In this document: piece after piece, positions 9,506 to 17,563 of the stretch
Layout: every line of letters begins with the position of its first letter
How positions within the stretch are numbered: position 1 is the first letter of the stretch
Assembly (NCBI GenBank): GCA_002841945.1
Contig: PHBI01000019.1
Span: forward strand, 47,114 to 99,808
DNA length: 52,695 nt
From: Deltaproteobacteria bacterium HGW-Deltaproteobacteria-14
GTDB taxonomy: Bacteria; Myxococcota_A; UBA9042; PHBI01
Direction of reading: 5' to 3'
Notes under the pieces: model-generated
Told to the model about the DNA's origin: nothing
Database searches by the model: none
The model's input: the letters and a program-made list of their open reading frames with translations, nothing else
Position numbers and translations under genes: made by a program

Positions 9506-10639
9506 ATGGGAGAGCAAGCAGAACTCCAGATCGAGGTCAAGGTCGCCGGCGCGACTAAAATCGGCGGGCTCGAGTCGAAGCACGGGCGCTACATTCAGCG
9601 GATCCAGGTCGACCAGCGCCTCGATAGTCCCGACTTCTTCTCGGTCCAGCTCCAAGCGTCGGAGTTCAACGAGATGAAGGCGCTCGACGCCATCAAGCCG
9701 GGCACCGAGGTCGAGATCGCGCTTGGCTATGGGACCAAGGAGACCGTCGCCAAGGGTGAGGTGAGCTACGTCGAGCCACACTTCTCGGCCTCGAAGCTCC
9801 ACCTGACGTTCTCGGGCTACGACTTCACGCACCGGCTGACCCGGGGCACGGGATCGCGCACGTTCGGCGACGGTCACAAGACCGATCAGAACCCGGGCAC
9901 GGTCCTCGGGTCGGTCGTCAGCGACTCCGGCAAGCTCGGTGGTGGGAGCGACGGGCTCTCGGCCGAGACGAAGAACGCGACGTCGAAGCTCGAGTACATC
10001 GCTCAGTACAACCTCAACGACTACCAGTTCATCCAGCAGGTGGTCGGGAGCTTCGGGATGGGGTGGGACGCGCAGTCCCACAAGGACCCGAAGAAGGTGT
10101 CACTGAAGCCCGCGTCGGGTGAGATGGTGCTGACCGTCTACCGGGACAAGCCTCCTGGGAAGCCGTCCGAGCATGCGGTCGCGGTGTCGGCAGACTTCAG
10201 GATGTCGACGGTGCGTCAGTGCTCGAAGGTCGAGGTGCACGGCTGGCACATGACGGACAAGAAGCCGATCAAGGGCGTGGCGACCAAGGCCGAGGTCACA
10301 CCGCTCATCGGTGGTGGGAAGTCCGGTGTCGAGCAGACGAGCGCATTTCAGGGTGGGCGCGTGCTGTCGATCGTAGACCTGCCCGTGCTCGACGACGGCG
10401 AGGCGAAGGAGGTCGCGGCCTCGATCCTCAACAAGCTCGCCATGGACTGGATGACCGCGGACGTCGTGATCGAGGGCCGGCCCAAGATCCACGCCGGCTG
10501 CAAGGTCAAGATGGAGGACTTCGGCAAGTGGTTCAGCGGTGAGTACATCGTGGAGTCGTGCCAACACGTGTACATCGCTGGAGCGCCGAAGCCCTACCGC
10601 AGCTACCTGAAGCTCGCGCGAAACGCCTCCCCGAGCTGA
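9506..10639 (+). CDS. Baseplate hub protein, phage late control gpD / VgrG-like
   Basis: A 377-aa hub protein (gp27/gpD class) at the Afp8 position. The N-terminal half has the gpD fold (IGGLESKHGRYIQRIQVDQR, DSPDFFSVQL, GTEVEIALGYG). The C-terminal part has the family ending with a Gly-Arg-Pro...GCKVKM...FSGEYIVESCQHVY pattern and a final RSYLKLARNA. I see no OB-fold/gp5 beta-helix after it, so the needle part of a classical VgrG is missing and must come from another protein if one is used. GAGGGTGACCA lies before the ATG. A strong terminator begins 29 bp after the stop, so this gene closes the first transcription unit. Confidence 0.88.
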   Translation: MGEQAELQIEVKVAGATKIGGLESKHGRYIQRIQVDQRLDSPDFFSVQLQASEFNEMKALDAIKPGTEVEIALGYGTKETVAKGEVSYVEPHFSASKLHLTFSGYDFTHRLTRGTGSRTFGDGHKTDQNPGTVLGSVVSDSGKLGGGSDGLSAETKNATSKLEYIAQYNLNDYQFIQQVVGSFGMGWDAQSHKDPKKVSLKPASGEMVLTVYRDKPPGKPSEHAVAVSADFRMSTVRQCSKVEVHGWHMTDKKPIKGVATKAEVTPLIGGGKSGVEQTSAFQGGRVLSIVDLPVLDDGEAKEVAASILNKLAMDWMTADVVIEGRPKIHAGCKVKMEDFGKWFSGEYIVESCQHVYIAGAPKPYRSYLKLARNASPS

Positions 10640-10667
10640 TCGCGCGGCGCAGTTCCGATCCTCTTCA

Positions 10668-10708
10668 GAGAGCGTGCTCGGCCATCGAGCACGCTCTCTT
10701 CTTTTTTG
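10668..10708 (+). terminator. Rho-independent terminator after the hub gene
   Basis: A perfect 13-bp stem (10668-10680 with 10686-10698, GAGAGCGTGCTCG arm) with a 5-nt loop GCCAT is followed by TTCTTTTTTG. It divides the injection-system locus into two transcription units. Confidence 0.93.
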
Positions 10709-10844
10709 GGTCGGCGTTGGCGCGGGTCGAGCGGTCGCGGTCGTCGAGGGTTGTGGTTCTGACCAGAAAACCGGCCCCTCCCAGCCGCGCGAATCGCTCG
10801 ATTCCGTCTCGAAAACGGGACCTTAGGTCTAGTCTGGGGGTCGG

Positions 10845-10872
10845 TTGACAGGTCCCGTGGCTTCTCTATGAT
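10845..10872 (+). promoter_or_regulatory. Near-consensus sigma-70 promoter of the second injection-system unit
   Basis: TTGACA (10845-10850), a 16-bp spacer and TATGAT (10867-10872) give 6/6 and 5/6 matches. Predicted transcription start is near 10879, about 38 bp before the ATG of the zinc-ribbon gene. The upstream 100 bp is comparatively AT-rich for this genome. Confidence 0.7.
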
Positions 10873-10916
10873 GCCTCTCGGCTGCACGCACCTCGGTCGC
10901 CCAACAGGGAGGGTCC

Positions 10917-11108
10917 ATGCACGAATCCCAATCCGACGAGTACGCCCTGTTGCAGGACGTTCTCGACGAGATCCTGAGCGGCCGGACGGAAGGGCACGAA
11001 TGCCCGTTCTGTGGTGGGGGACCTCTTCAAGTCCCCGAGTTCGACGAGGGGGGCATCCGCGTCGAGTGTCCGAGCTGTGGCAAGTTCTTCGAAGGCAAGT
11101 TCAGGTAG
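10917..11108 (+). CDS. Small zinc-ribbon protein at the head of the second injection-system unit
   Basis: A 63-aa acidic protein with an N-terminal helix (residues 1-22) and a four-cysteine zinc ribbon: C29-x2-C32 and C51-x2-C54 (CPFCGGG and CPSCGK). GGGAGGG sits 4 bases before the ATG. It is the first gene after the promoter at 10845 and ends 33 bp before gp25, so it is part of the baseplate operon. No family is recognised. A regulatory role or a role as a small baseplate plug are both guesses. It occupies a position close to where PAAR or gp25 genes lie in the antifeeding prophage order, but it has no PAAR features. Confidence 0.75.
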   Translation: MHESQSDEYALLQDVLDEILSGRTEGHECPFCGGGPLQVPEFDEGGIRVECPSCGKFFEGKFR

Positions 11109-11141
11109 GCGGGGTTGCCCCTGCAGCGGAGCCTAGGTCAG

Positions 11142-11540
11142 ATGAAAAACTTCCTCGGAAAGGGCTTCGCCTTCCCGATGAGGGTCGACGGCCGCGGCAT
11201 GGTCGAGACCTCGACGGGTGAGAGGAGCGTAGCGGAGGCGATACGTCTCATCCTGGGAACGGCGGTCGGCGAGCGGGTGATGAGCCCGGAGTTCGGATGC
11301 CAGATCCATGAGCTCGTCTTCCATCCCGTGGACGCGAACACCTGCTCGATGGTCGCGTTCTACGTCGATCAGGCCCTCACGAAGTGGGAGCCACGGATCG
11401 AAGAGACCTCGGTGGAGGCGTACCCAGATCCAACATCCGAGAACACGATCCTCATCATCATCGACTACAAAGTGCGATCGACCAACAACCTCATGAACCT
11501 GGTCTATCCGTTCTACCTGCGTAGGGAACAAGACCTATGA
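11142..11540 (+). CDS. Baseplate wedge protein, GPW/gp25 family
   Basis: This 132-aa protein is the gp25-like wedge component that initiates sheath polymerisation at the baseplate. It shows the family pattern: the N-terminal GKGFAFPMRVDGRGMV, a GERVMSPEFGCQIHELVF core (the EFG/RPEFG-type motif) near residue 46, and a beta-rich end with IIIDYKVRSTNN. A TTG at 11115 is also in frame, but ATG 11142 gives the usual family length and has GGAG upstream, so it is chosen. The stop overlaps the baseplate J start by 4 bp. Confidence 0.92.
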   Translation: MKNFLGKGFAFPMRVDGRGMVETSTGERSVAEAIRLILGTAVGERVMSPEFGCQIHELVFHPVDANTCSMVAFYVDQALTKWEPRIEETSVEAYPDPTSENTILIIIDYKVRSTNNLMNLVYPFYLRREQDL

Positions 11541-14524
11541 TTCCGACTCCCAACCTCGACGACCGCAAGTTCGAAGACATCGTCGAAGAAGCGATTCGGC
11601 TGATCCCGCAGTATTGCCCGGATTGGACCAACTTCAACAAGAGCGATCCGGGCATCACCCTGCTCGAGCTCTTCGCGTGGATGACGGAGCTCGTCATCTA
11701 CCGATTGAACCGGGTCCCGGACAACAACTACCTGGCGTTCCTCAACATGATGGGGATACGCCTGCGGCCGCCGCAGCCAGCGCGCACGATCGTCCAGTTC
11801 GCGATCAGCGAGAAGACGGACATGGTGGTCATCGAGGCCGGCACGCGCGTCGCGACGAAGCCGGACGGGGACCTGCCGCCGCTGACCTTCGAGACCGAGC
11901 GGGACCTCGTCGGCTTGAACAACCGGCTCCTCCGGTGCATGAGCCAGCACGCCAAGATGTTCGCCGACAACACGTTGGCGTCCAATGGCGAGGCGGGGGC
12001 GTTCGAGATCTTCGGCGGCGCTCGCAGCATCGAGCGCTACCTCTATCTCGGCGACGACCGGCTCGGCGCGTTCAACGAGGACTCCATCCTCATCATGCGC
12101 TTCGAGGCCCAGGGAGGCGGGGACCGGCAGTTCCACGAGCTCCTCGAGTGGGAGTACTGGGACGGCAGTCGCTGGAAGGAGATGGGCGGCGCCTCTGTGG
12201 ACCTCGAGCGCAACACGTGTGCCTTCGCCGGGGCGCCGGACTACGAGAAGGTGAACGTCAACGACATCGAGACGTTCTGGGTGCGCGGCCGACTCTTCGA
12301 GGTGCCCCACAACGACGAAGAGACGGTCGTCGACACGATCACGGCTCGCATCGAGATCCTCGGTGAGGGCATCGTCCCGGAGCACGCCCTGTGCAACTCC
12401 GAGGGCGACATCTTCACCAACCTCGATCTCGACAAGAACTTCGCGCCGTTTGGCAAGGAGCCGCAGATCGACTCGACCTTCTACTTCGGGTCGAGCGACG
12501 CGCTCTCGCAGCCGGACTCGATCGTGAAGCTCGAGGTGACGCTCTCGGACCAGGCGCTCGCCGACGTCGCGCGGCCGTCGCACGATCTCGTGCTGCGCTG
12601 GGAGTACCACACCGGCAAGCGCTGGAAGGTCCTCGGTCGCGTCAAGTGGGCCGAGCCGGACCACCCGGAGAGCGAGTTCGACTTCTTCGACGGGACGCGG
12701 TGCTTCACCGAGAGCGGAGACATCACCTTCCAGCGCCCCAAGGACATGGGGGAGACCGACGTCGAGGGCAACGAGGCGCTGTTCATCCGGTGCCGCATCG
12801 AGACGGGGAACTTCGGCACCCCTGGCACCTACGTGCTCGAGGACGACACCTGGGTGTGGCGGGACGAGAACCCGCTCCGGCCCCCGTGGTTCAAGGAGGT
12901 CGTCTTCAAGTTCCAGGAGCAGCCGCACGCCCTGAAGAACGTCCTCGTCTACAACGACTTCGTCTTCACGGACAACTCGAAGCTGGCCTCGCAGGAGTAC
13001 AAGCCGTTCCAGGTCTTCCAGCCGGTCGCGGAGGAGTCTCCGACGCTCTATCTCGGCTGGGAGAACCCGTTCCCGAACGAGCGCTGTAGCGTGTACTTCA
13101 ACATGCTGGAGCTCGAGGGGACCGGCGGGCGCGCCGCGCTGCGGTCGTTCGACGACCGGAGTGACGGCTACATCGAGCAGCGGGTCGTCTGGGAGTACTG
13201 GAACGGCCGCGGGTGGGGGCTTTTGACCCCGCGCGACACGACGGAGAACTTCACCCAGGCGGGGTTCGTCGAGTTCGTGGGGCCGACCGACTTCCGGAGC
13301 TCGCGCCGCTTCGGTGAGAGCGTCTACTGGATGCGGGCGCGGCTCGAGATGGGGGGCTACGACGAGCCGCCCCGGTGCAACCGCATCATGTTGAACGCCG
13401 TCCACGTGAAGAACGTGACCACGTTTGGTAACACCCACATCGGGACGAGCCAGGGGACCCCGAATCAGTTCTTCCACTTCCCGCAGGGTCCCGTCTTGGA
13501 CGGCGAGGTGCTCGTCGTCCGTGAGAACGAGTCGCCGCCCGCCGGTGAACTCGAGGATCTCAAGGAGATCTGGGGGACGACGCCGGTCGAGCCGGACCCG
13601 GACTGGGGTGGCTTCTGGGTGCGTTGGCAGCCCGTCGACAGCTTCTACGACAAGGGCCACCGCGACCGCGTCTACATCAAGGACATCGTCACCGGCGAGA
13701 TCAAGTTCGGCGACGGCGTCAACGGGATGATCCCGCCCAAGGGCGAGAAGAACGTTCGGGCGCAGATGTATCAGATCGGCGGCGGCGCGGCCGGGAACGT
13801 GCCCGCCGGTGCGATCTGCGACATGCTTCACTCGCTCGCCTTCATCGACACCGTGTCCAACCCGTACGGCGCCCAGGGTGGCTGCGACATGGAGACGGTG
13901 GAGGAGGCGAAGGTTCGGGCCCCCCACATGATCAAGGCGCGCAACCGCGCCGTGACGGTCGATGACTTCGAGTGGCTGGCGCGGGAGGCGTCGAACTCGG
14001 TGGCGCGGGTGAAGTGTCTCCCGTCATCGGCGCGCGAGGGCGAGGTGACCGTGATCGTGGTCCCTCGGGCCGGAAGCGACGACCTCCGGGAGAAGCCCGT
14101 CCCGACGGTCGAGCTCCTCAAGCGGGTTCGCCAGTACCTGAACCAGCGGCGGCTCGTGTCGACGGTGGTCAACGTCGTCCGCCCGTCGTACGCGGAGTGC
14201 TCGCTGCGGATCGAGATCGTGTGTGCGCAGAGCGGCGCGACCGATCGCATCAAGAAGAACATCGAGCGCGAGGTGCAGCGCTTCCTCCATCCGCTCCTCG
14301 GGTGGCGAGGCGCCAAGGGGTGGCCCTTCGGGCGGTCGCTGCTCAAGGTCGATCTCTATCAGGTCGTCGAGAGCGTCGACGGCGTCGACCTGGTCGACAA
14401 GATCAGGATCTATGACGAGGCGCGCGGGGGCATCGAGGTCGAACAGCTGCGAGTGGCTGACGACCAGCTCATCCACCTCGTAAACGTAGACGTCGTCGAG
14501 AAGGCGCATGACCGTATCGTCTGA
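11537..14524 (+). CDS. Putative baseplate assembly protein, baseplate J family (gp6-like)
   Basis: A 995-aa wedge protein of the long injection-system type (TIGR02243-like; Afp11 position). The N-terminus (IPTPNLDDRKFEDIVEEAIRL, SDPGITLLELFAWMTEL) is highly characteristic. The central part holds repeated beta-rich EYW-D/N-G-R-x-W modules near residues 208, 355 and 552. The C-terminal baseplate J signature KARNRAVTVDDFEWLAREA lies near residue 797. It forms the baseplate ring with tail protein I. Start ATG is fixed by the 4-bp overlap with gp25; the end overlaps the next gene by 17 bp. The three EYW modules suggest internal duplication. Confidence 0.93.
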   Translation: MIPTPNLDDRKFEDIVEEAIRLIPQYCPDWTNFNKSDPGITLLELFAWMTELVIYRLNRVPDNNYLAFLNMMGIRLRPPQPARTIVQFAISEKTDMVVIEAGTRVATKPDGDLPPLTFETERDLVGLNNRLLRCMSQHAKMFADNTLASNGEAGAFEIFGGARSIERYLYLGDDRLGAFNEDSILIMRFEAQGGGDRQFHELLEWEYWDGSRWKEMGGASVDLERNTCAFAGAPDYEKVNVNDIETFWVRGRLFEVPHNDEETVVDTITARIEILGEGIVPEHALCNSEGDIFTNLDLDKNFAPFGKEPQIDSTFYFGSSDALSQPDSIVKLEVTLSDQALADVARPSHDLVLRWEYHTGKRWKVLGRVKWAEPDHPESEFDFFDGTRCFTESGDITFQRPKDMGETDVEGNEALFIRCRIETGNFGTPGTYVLEDDTWVWRDENPLRPPWFKEVVFKFQEQPHALKNVLVYNDFVFTDNSKLASQEYKPFQVFQPVAEESPTLYLGWENPFPNERCSVYFNMLELEGTGGRAALRSFDDRSDGYIEQRVVWEYWNGRGWGLLTPRDTTENFTQAGFVEFVGPTDFRSSRRFGESVYWMRARLEMGGYDEPPRCNRIMLNAVHVKNVTTFGNTHIGTSQGTPNQFFHFPQGPVLDGEVLVVRENESPPAGELEDLKEIWGTTPVEPDPDWGGFWVRWQPVDSFYDKGHRDRVYIKDIVTGEIKFGDGVNGMIPPKGEKNVRAQMYQIGGGAAGNVPAGAICDMLHSLAFIDTVSNPYGAQGGCDMETVEEAKVRAPHMIKARNRAVTVDDFEWLAREASNSVARVKCLPSSAREGEVTVIVVPRAGSDDLREKPVPTVELLKRVRQYLNQRRLVSTVVNVVRPSYAECSLRIEIVCAQSGATDRIKKNIEREVQRFLHPLLGWRGAKGWPFGRSLLKVDLYQVVESVDGVDLVDKIRIYDEARGGIEVEQLRVADDQLIHLVNVDVVEKAHDRIV

Positions 14525-15623
14525 CCCACGCGGGCGCGGCGTCACGCGCCGCGTAGCGATCCCGGAGGTCCTCGGCCTACACGTCGATGACGCCCGGATC
14601 GTCCTCTCGAACGCTGGGTTCGAGAAGACCAAGGTGCATTACACCGAGGACTACGTCGACGAGTACGCCGTCGTCGACCAGTTCCCTCGGCCGGGGATGC
14701 TCATCGCCCGGGACGTGGAGGTGCAGCTCCGCGTCAACCGGACGAGCCTGGTTCAGTACCTGCCCCAAGTCTACCAGCAGGAGGCGCTGGACGGCGCGTC
14801 CTGGCTCAAGGGCTTCCTCTACATCGTTCAGAGCGTCTATGACGGGGTCTCGCGCCGGCTCGACGACGTCCACGACCTCTTCGATCCGCGCACGACCGAT
14901 CCGGAGTTCTTGCCGTGGTTGGCGAGCTGGCTCGCGATCTCGCTGAACCCGGACTGGTCGACGCTGCAGCGTCGCCAGATGTTGATGGCGGCGGCGCGGC
15001 TGTTCCCGGATCGGGGGACGGCGAAGGCCATCCGCGAGTTCGTCCGCATCTACGCGGCGGCCAACGTCGAGATTGAGGAGAACGCGTGGCCCTTCCAGGG
15101 CTTCCGCATCGGGGTCAACTCGACGGTCGGCGATGACACCGTCATCCTGCCGCCGATGAACCTCGCGCACTGCTTCGTCGTGCGGCTCGACAAGCCGGCG
15201 TCGGGGACGCGCGAAGACGAGATCATCAAGATCCACCAGATCATCCAGAGCCAGAAGCCCGCTCACACGAGCTACTTCCTCGCGTTTAGCGACGAGGCGG
15301 AGTCCGGGGTGATGGGGACGTTCATGTCCATCGGCATGGCCGGACCGGAAGGCGAGGGCGCCGCCCTCGGGATCGGGATCGGGATCGGGATGGACGGGAC
15401 GCCGTTCGGCGGCGTCGAGCCGGGTCAGGAGTCTTCCGGCCTCCTCTATATGGAGGCGGAGGACGCGACAGAGGATGGCGACGCGCCGGTCGAGGGCGCA
15501 ACGAAGCGCCCCAAGACGACGCTGAAGAAGACCCCGCTCACGCGAAGCACGGAGCCTGCGGACGCGGACCGGAGCGGCACCGATAACACGAAGACCAAGA
15601 AGCGTGAGACGCCCAAGGAGTAG
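14508..15623 (+). CDS. Tail protein I-like baseplate protein with an N-terminal PASTA domain
   Basis: This 371-aa protein has an N-terminal PASTA-like domain (about residues 16-77: IPEVLGLHVDDARIVLSNAG, VVDQFPRPGMLI, VQLRVN), then the tail protein I wedge domain (about 80-270: YLPQVYQQEALDGASWLKGF, DPEFLPWLASWLAI, MLMAAARLFPDRGTAKAIRE). A Gly/Ile repeat (GIGIGIGMD) and a Lys/Thr-rich disordered tail (325-371) follow. Tail protein I connects baseplate J to fibres. PASTA domains are best known for binding peptidoglycan or muropeptides, so the fusion could attach the baseplate to the cell wall; that is inference. GAGAAGG precedes the ATG, which overlaps baseplate J by 17 bp. Confidence 0.9.
   Translation: MTVSSDPRGRGVTRRVAIPEVLGLHVDDARIVLSNAGFEKTKVHYTEDYVDEYAVVDQFPRPGMLIARDVEVQLRVNRTSLVQYLPQVYQQEALDGASWLKGFLYIVQSVYDGVSRRLDDVHDLFDPRTTDPEFLPWLASWLAISLNPDWSTLQRRQMLMAAARLFPDRGTAKAIREFVRIYAAANVEIEENAWPFQGFRIGVNSTVGDDTVILPPMNLAHCFVVRLDKPASGTREDEIIKIHQIIQSQKPAHTSYFLAFSDEAESGVMGTFMSIGMAGPEGEGAALGIGIGIGMDGTPFGGVEPGQESSGLLYMEAEDATEDGDAPVEGATKRPKTTLKKTPLTRSTEPADADRSGTDNTKTKKRETPKE
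15369..15392 (+). repeat. GGGATC hexamer tandem repeat inside the tail protein I gene
   Basis: Three exact GGGATC copies and a fourth ending in G encode the GIGIGIGMD segment. It could vary in copy number by slippage without changing frame. Confidence 0.8.
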
Positions 15624-15626
15624 GTG

Positions 15627-17156
15627 ATGGCCGAGGATTCAAAGGGCTACAAGCGGATCAACTTCTTCACTGGCTTCCAGACGACGGCCGACGACTGGAA
15701 CGACCTGGTCAAGTACCAGGTGGAGAAGCACAAGCTCCACAATCGCCTCATGCACGGTCCGGGCGTCGTTCCGCGCGTCATGGGTGGCTTGAAGGTGTCC
15801 GCGCGCGGTCGCGCCGACATGTCGGTCGAGGTAGCCCCAGGCTACGCCGTCGACGGCGACGGCAACGAGATCTACATCGCGGAGCCGACCATCAAGACGA
15901 TCGATCCGGGGGACTTCAAGCTCCCGCAGACCGTCTACGTCGTCGCGAAGTACGTCGAGGAGCTCACGGACTTCGTGAGCTACCGGGCGAACCTCGAGTA
16001 CAAGGGCCACCGGCGGATCGCCGAGGGGTTCAAGGTCGAGGCGATCATCACCGAGCCCGACATCACCCGTGAGATCGAGCTGTGCCGCGTCTTCATGACG
16101 AAGGACGTCAAGCGCATCACGGACGCGAAGGACGGCCTCGAGCCGAAGCCCAACGAGATCGACCTGCGCTTCGTTCCGGTCGCCGGCGTCGTGGGCAGCA
16201 CGATGGACCCGAAGGCGCTCAACGAGCTGGCGGACGTGCTCCAGGGCGCCAAGGGCGTCTACTCGCACATGTACAGCAAGATGCGCATCCTCTCTGCCGG
16301 CAACGTCAACGGGGCGATGAACTCGCTCGACATGCTGCTGCGCTGCAACCTCGTCGATGAGCGCAACCTCTACGACCTGTTCGCCTCCATCTTCGGCATG
16401 CAGGAGGAGCTCATCGCGGACGTCGAGGACAACTACCCGCAGTACTCGGCGAAGAAGGAGTTCGCGTCCTTCAAGAAGCACGTGGAGCTGCTCCAGGGCA
16501 TGCACCAGGAGGGACAGTTCAACCAGGAGACCCTGACCAACGTCATGGGTTACCAGAAGAAGAGCACCGAGAACCTGCAGACCATCTTCGGCGGCAAGGC
16601 CGTGAAGAAGAAGGTCGAGTCGGCGGCCAAGGCGGCTGACGAGGAGGTGCTCGAGAAGATCAAGGTCAAGAGCGACGACTTCGGCGACGTCATCGAGATC
16701 GACGGCGTCAAGCTGCGCCGCGCCGACATGATCGACGTGCTCGACAAGGGCTCGGAGCAGCAGCACAAGTTCCGCATCGTCGACTCGAAGGACAAGTACC
16801 GCACGCGCCAGAAGCTGAAGTACCCCGACGGCGTGATCGTGGAGGACACGGGCGTCGCCTACGAGGGCGGCTACGCCGAGTGGGAGATCTCCAACGTGAC
16901 GCCCAACAAGGACGTCCTGATGTTCATCCGCATGGACTACGTCAAGGGCGACTGGGAGGCGGAGATCCTCGCCAACGGCAAGAAGACCGGGACGATGGTG
17001 TGCTCGGGTGACGACCGCAAGTTCCGTTGGCGCAACTGGCCCTACCGGATCCCGGCGGAGTACGTGACGGACACCTTCCTCACGATCCGTCAGTCGCCGG
17101 TCACCGCCGAGCGCGACCTCAACCTCTACCGGATCTGGTTCTACCAGCCGCAGTAG
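15627..17156 (+). CDS. Fibre-like / baseplate-attached protein at the end of the injection-system operon
   Basis: A 509-aa protein at the fibre (Afp13-like) position. The N-terminal 100 residues (INFFTGFQTTADDWNDLVKYQ, KLHNRLMHGPGVVPRVMGGL, VAPGYAVDGDGNEIYI) match the pattern of tail-attachment domains that start with FF-G-x-x-T and carry LHG-GVV and PGYAxDxxGNEI. Residues 250-350 are helical and charged, and the C-terminal 120 residues form a beta-rich domain (VIVEDTGVAYEGGYAEWEIS) that could bind carbohydrate. No collagen-like or adenovirus-fibre repeats are present. AAGGAG lies 6 bp before ATG 15627; a GTG at 15624 is the alternative. Receptor binding is inferred from position. Confidence 0.75.
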   Translation: MAEDSKGYKRINFFTGFQTTADDWNDLVKYQVEKHKLHNRLMHGPGVVPRVMGGLKVSARGRADMSVEVAPGYAVDGDGNEIYIAEPTIKTIDPGDFKLPQTVYVVAKYVEELTDFVSYRANLEYKGHRRIAEGFKVEAIITEPDITREIELCRVFMTKDVKRITDAKDGLEPKPNEIDLRFVPVAGVVGSTMDPKALNELADVLQGAKGVYSHMYSKMRILSAGNVNGAMNSLDMLLRCNLVDERNLYDLFASIFGMQEELIADVEDNYPQYSAKKEFASFKKHVELLQGMHQEGQFNQETLTNVMGYQKKSTENLQTIFGGKAVKKKVESAAKAADEEVLEKIKVKSDDFGDVIEIDGVKLRRADMIDVLDKGSEQQHKFRIVDSKDKYRTRQKLKYPDGVIVEDTGVAYEGGYAEWEISNVTPNKDVLMFIRMDYVKGDWEAEILANGKKTGTMVCSGDDRKFRWRNWPYRIPAEYVTDTFLTIRQSPVTAERDLNLYRIWFYQPQ

Positions 17157-17185
17157 TCGGTCCGCGTCGACCGCTGATCCAGGAC

Positions 17186-17213
17186 GGCCCATCTCCGGTG
17201 ACGGGGGTGGGCC
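17186..17213 (+). terminator. Probable terminator hairpin after the fibre-like gene
   Basis: An 11-bp stem (GGCCCATCTCC with GGGGGTGGGCC, two wobbles) and a GGTGAC loop are followed by TTCCGCGTCTT. The T-tract is poor, so termination may be partial. Confidence 0.5.
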
Positions 17214-17483
17214 TTCCGCGTCTTGGAGCTGCGGGGAGCTGGCGGGGGCTCTCGTGCGGTGCATCGCTGGTGGTCGTGATCCCATTCGGGAGCTTCTGAC
17301 CGCCTCGCGTATGCGGTGCAGCGACGGTGACCGAGGGGGCGTGAGGGGCCACGATCGTGGGCGGGTCGCCGACGAGCGCGCCAGCGACCGCGAACGAGGG
17401 GGGCTGGGTTTGCATGGACACGCGCTGGGTGCGATGATGGAGCGACATCGCGGTGCGCATGGCACGCGGCTGATGTGCGGTAC

Positions 17484-17511
17484 TTGTCATCTTGCGCGAC
17501 CTCGGTATCTC
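17484..17511 (+). promoter_or_regulatory. Candidate promoter for the FHA gene
   Basis: TTGTCA (17484-17489), a 16-bp spacer and TATCTC (17506-17511) lie about 50 bp before ATG 17564. The -35 is identical to that proposed at 209. The -10 is weak. Confidence 0.3.
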
Positions 17512-17563
17512 TTGATCCCAGGTTTGTCTCGGGGGGCCCGCTCATTCGGGTCAGTGGTCGGTT

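Larger units (their letters stand above)
17157..17563 (+). other. Non-coding interval between the injection-system operon and the FHA genes
   Basis: I see no convincing gene in these 407 bp. The open frames here have no ribosome-binding site and unusual composition. The interval holds the hairpin at 17186-17213 and a possible promoter at 17484-17511. Confidence 0.6.
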
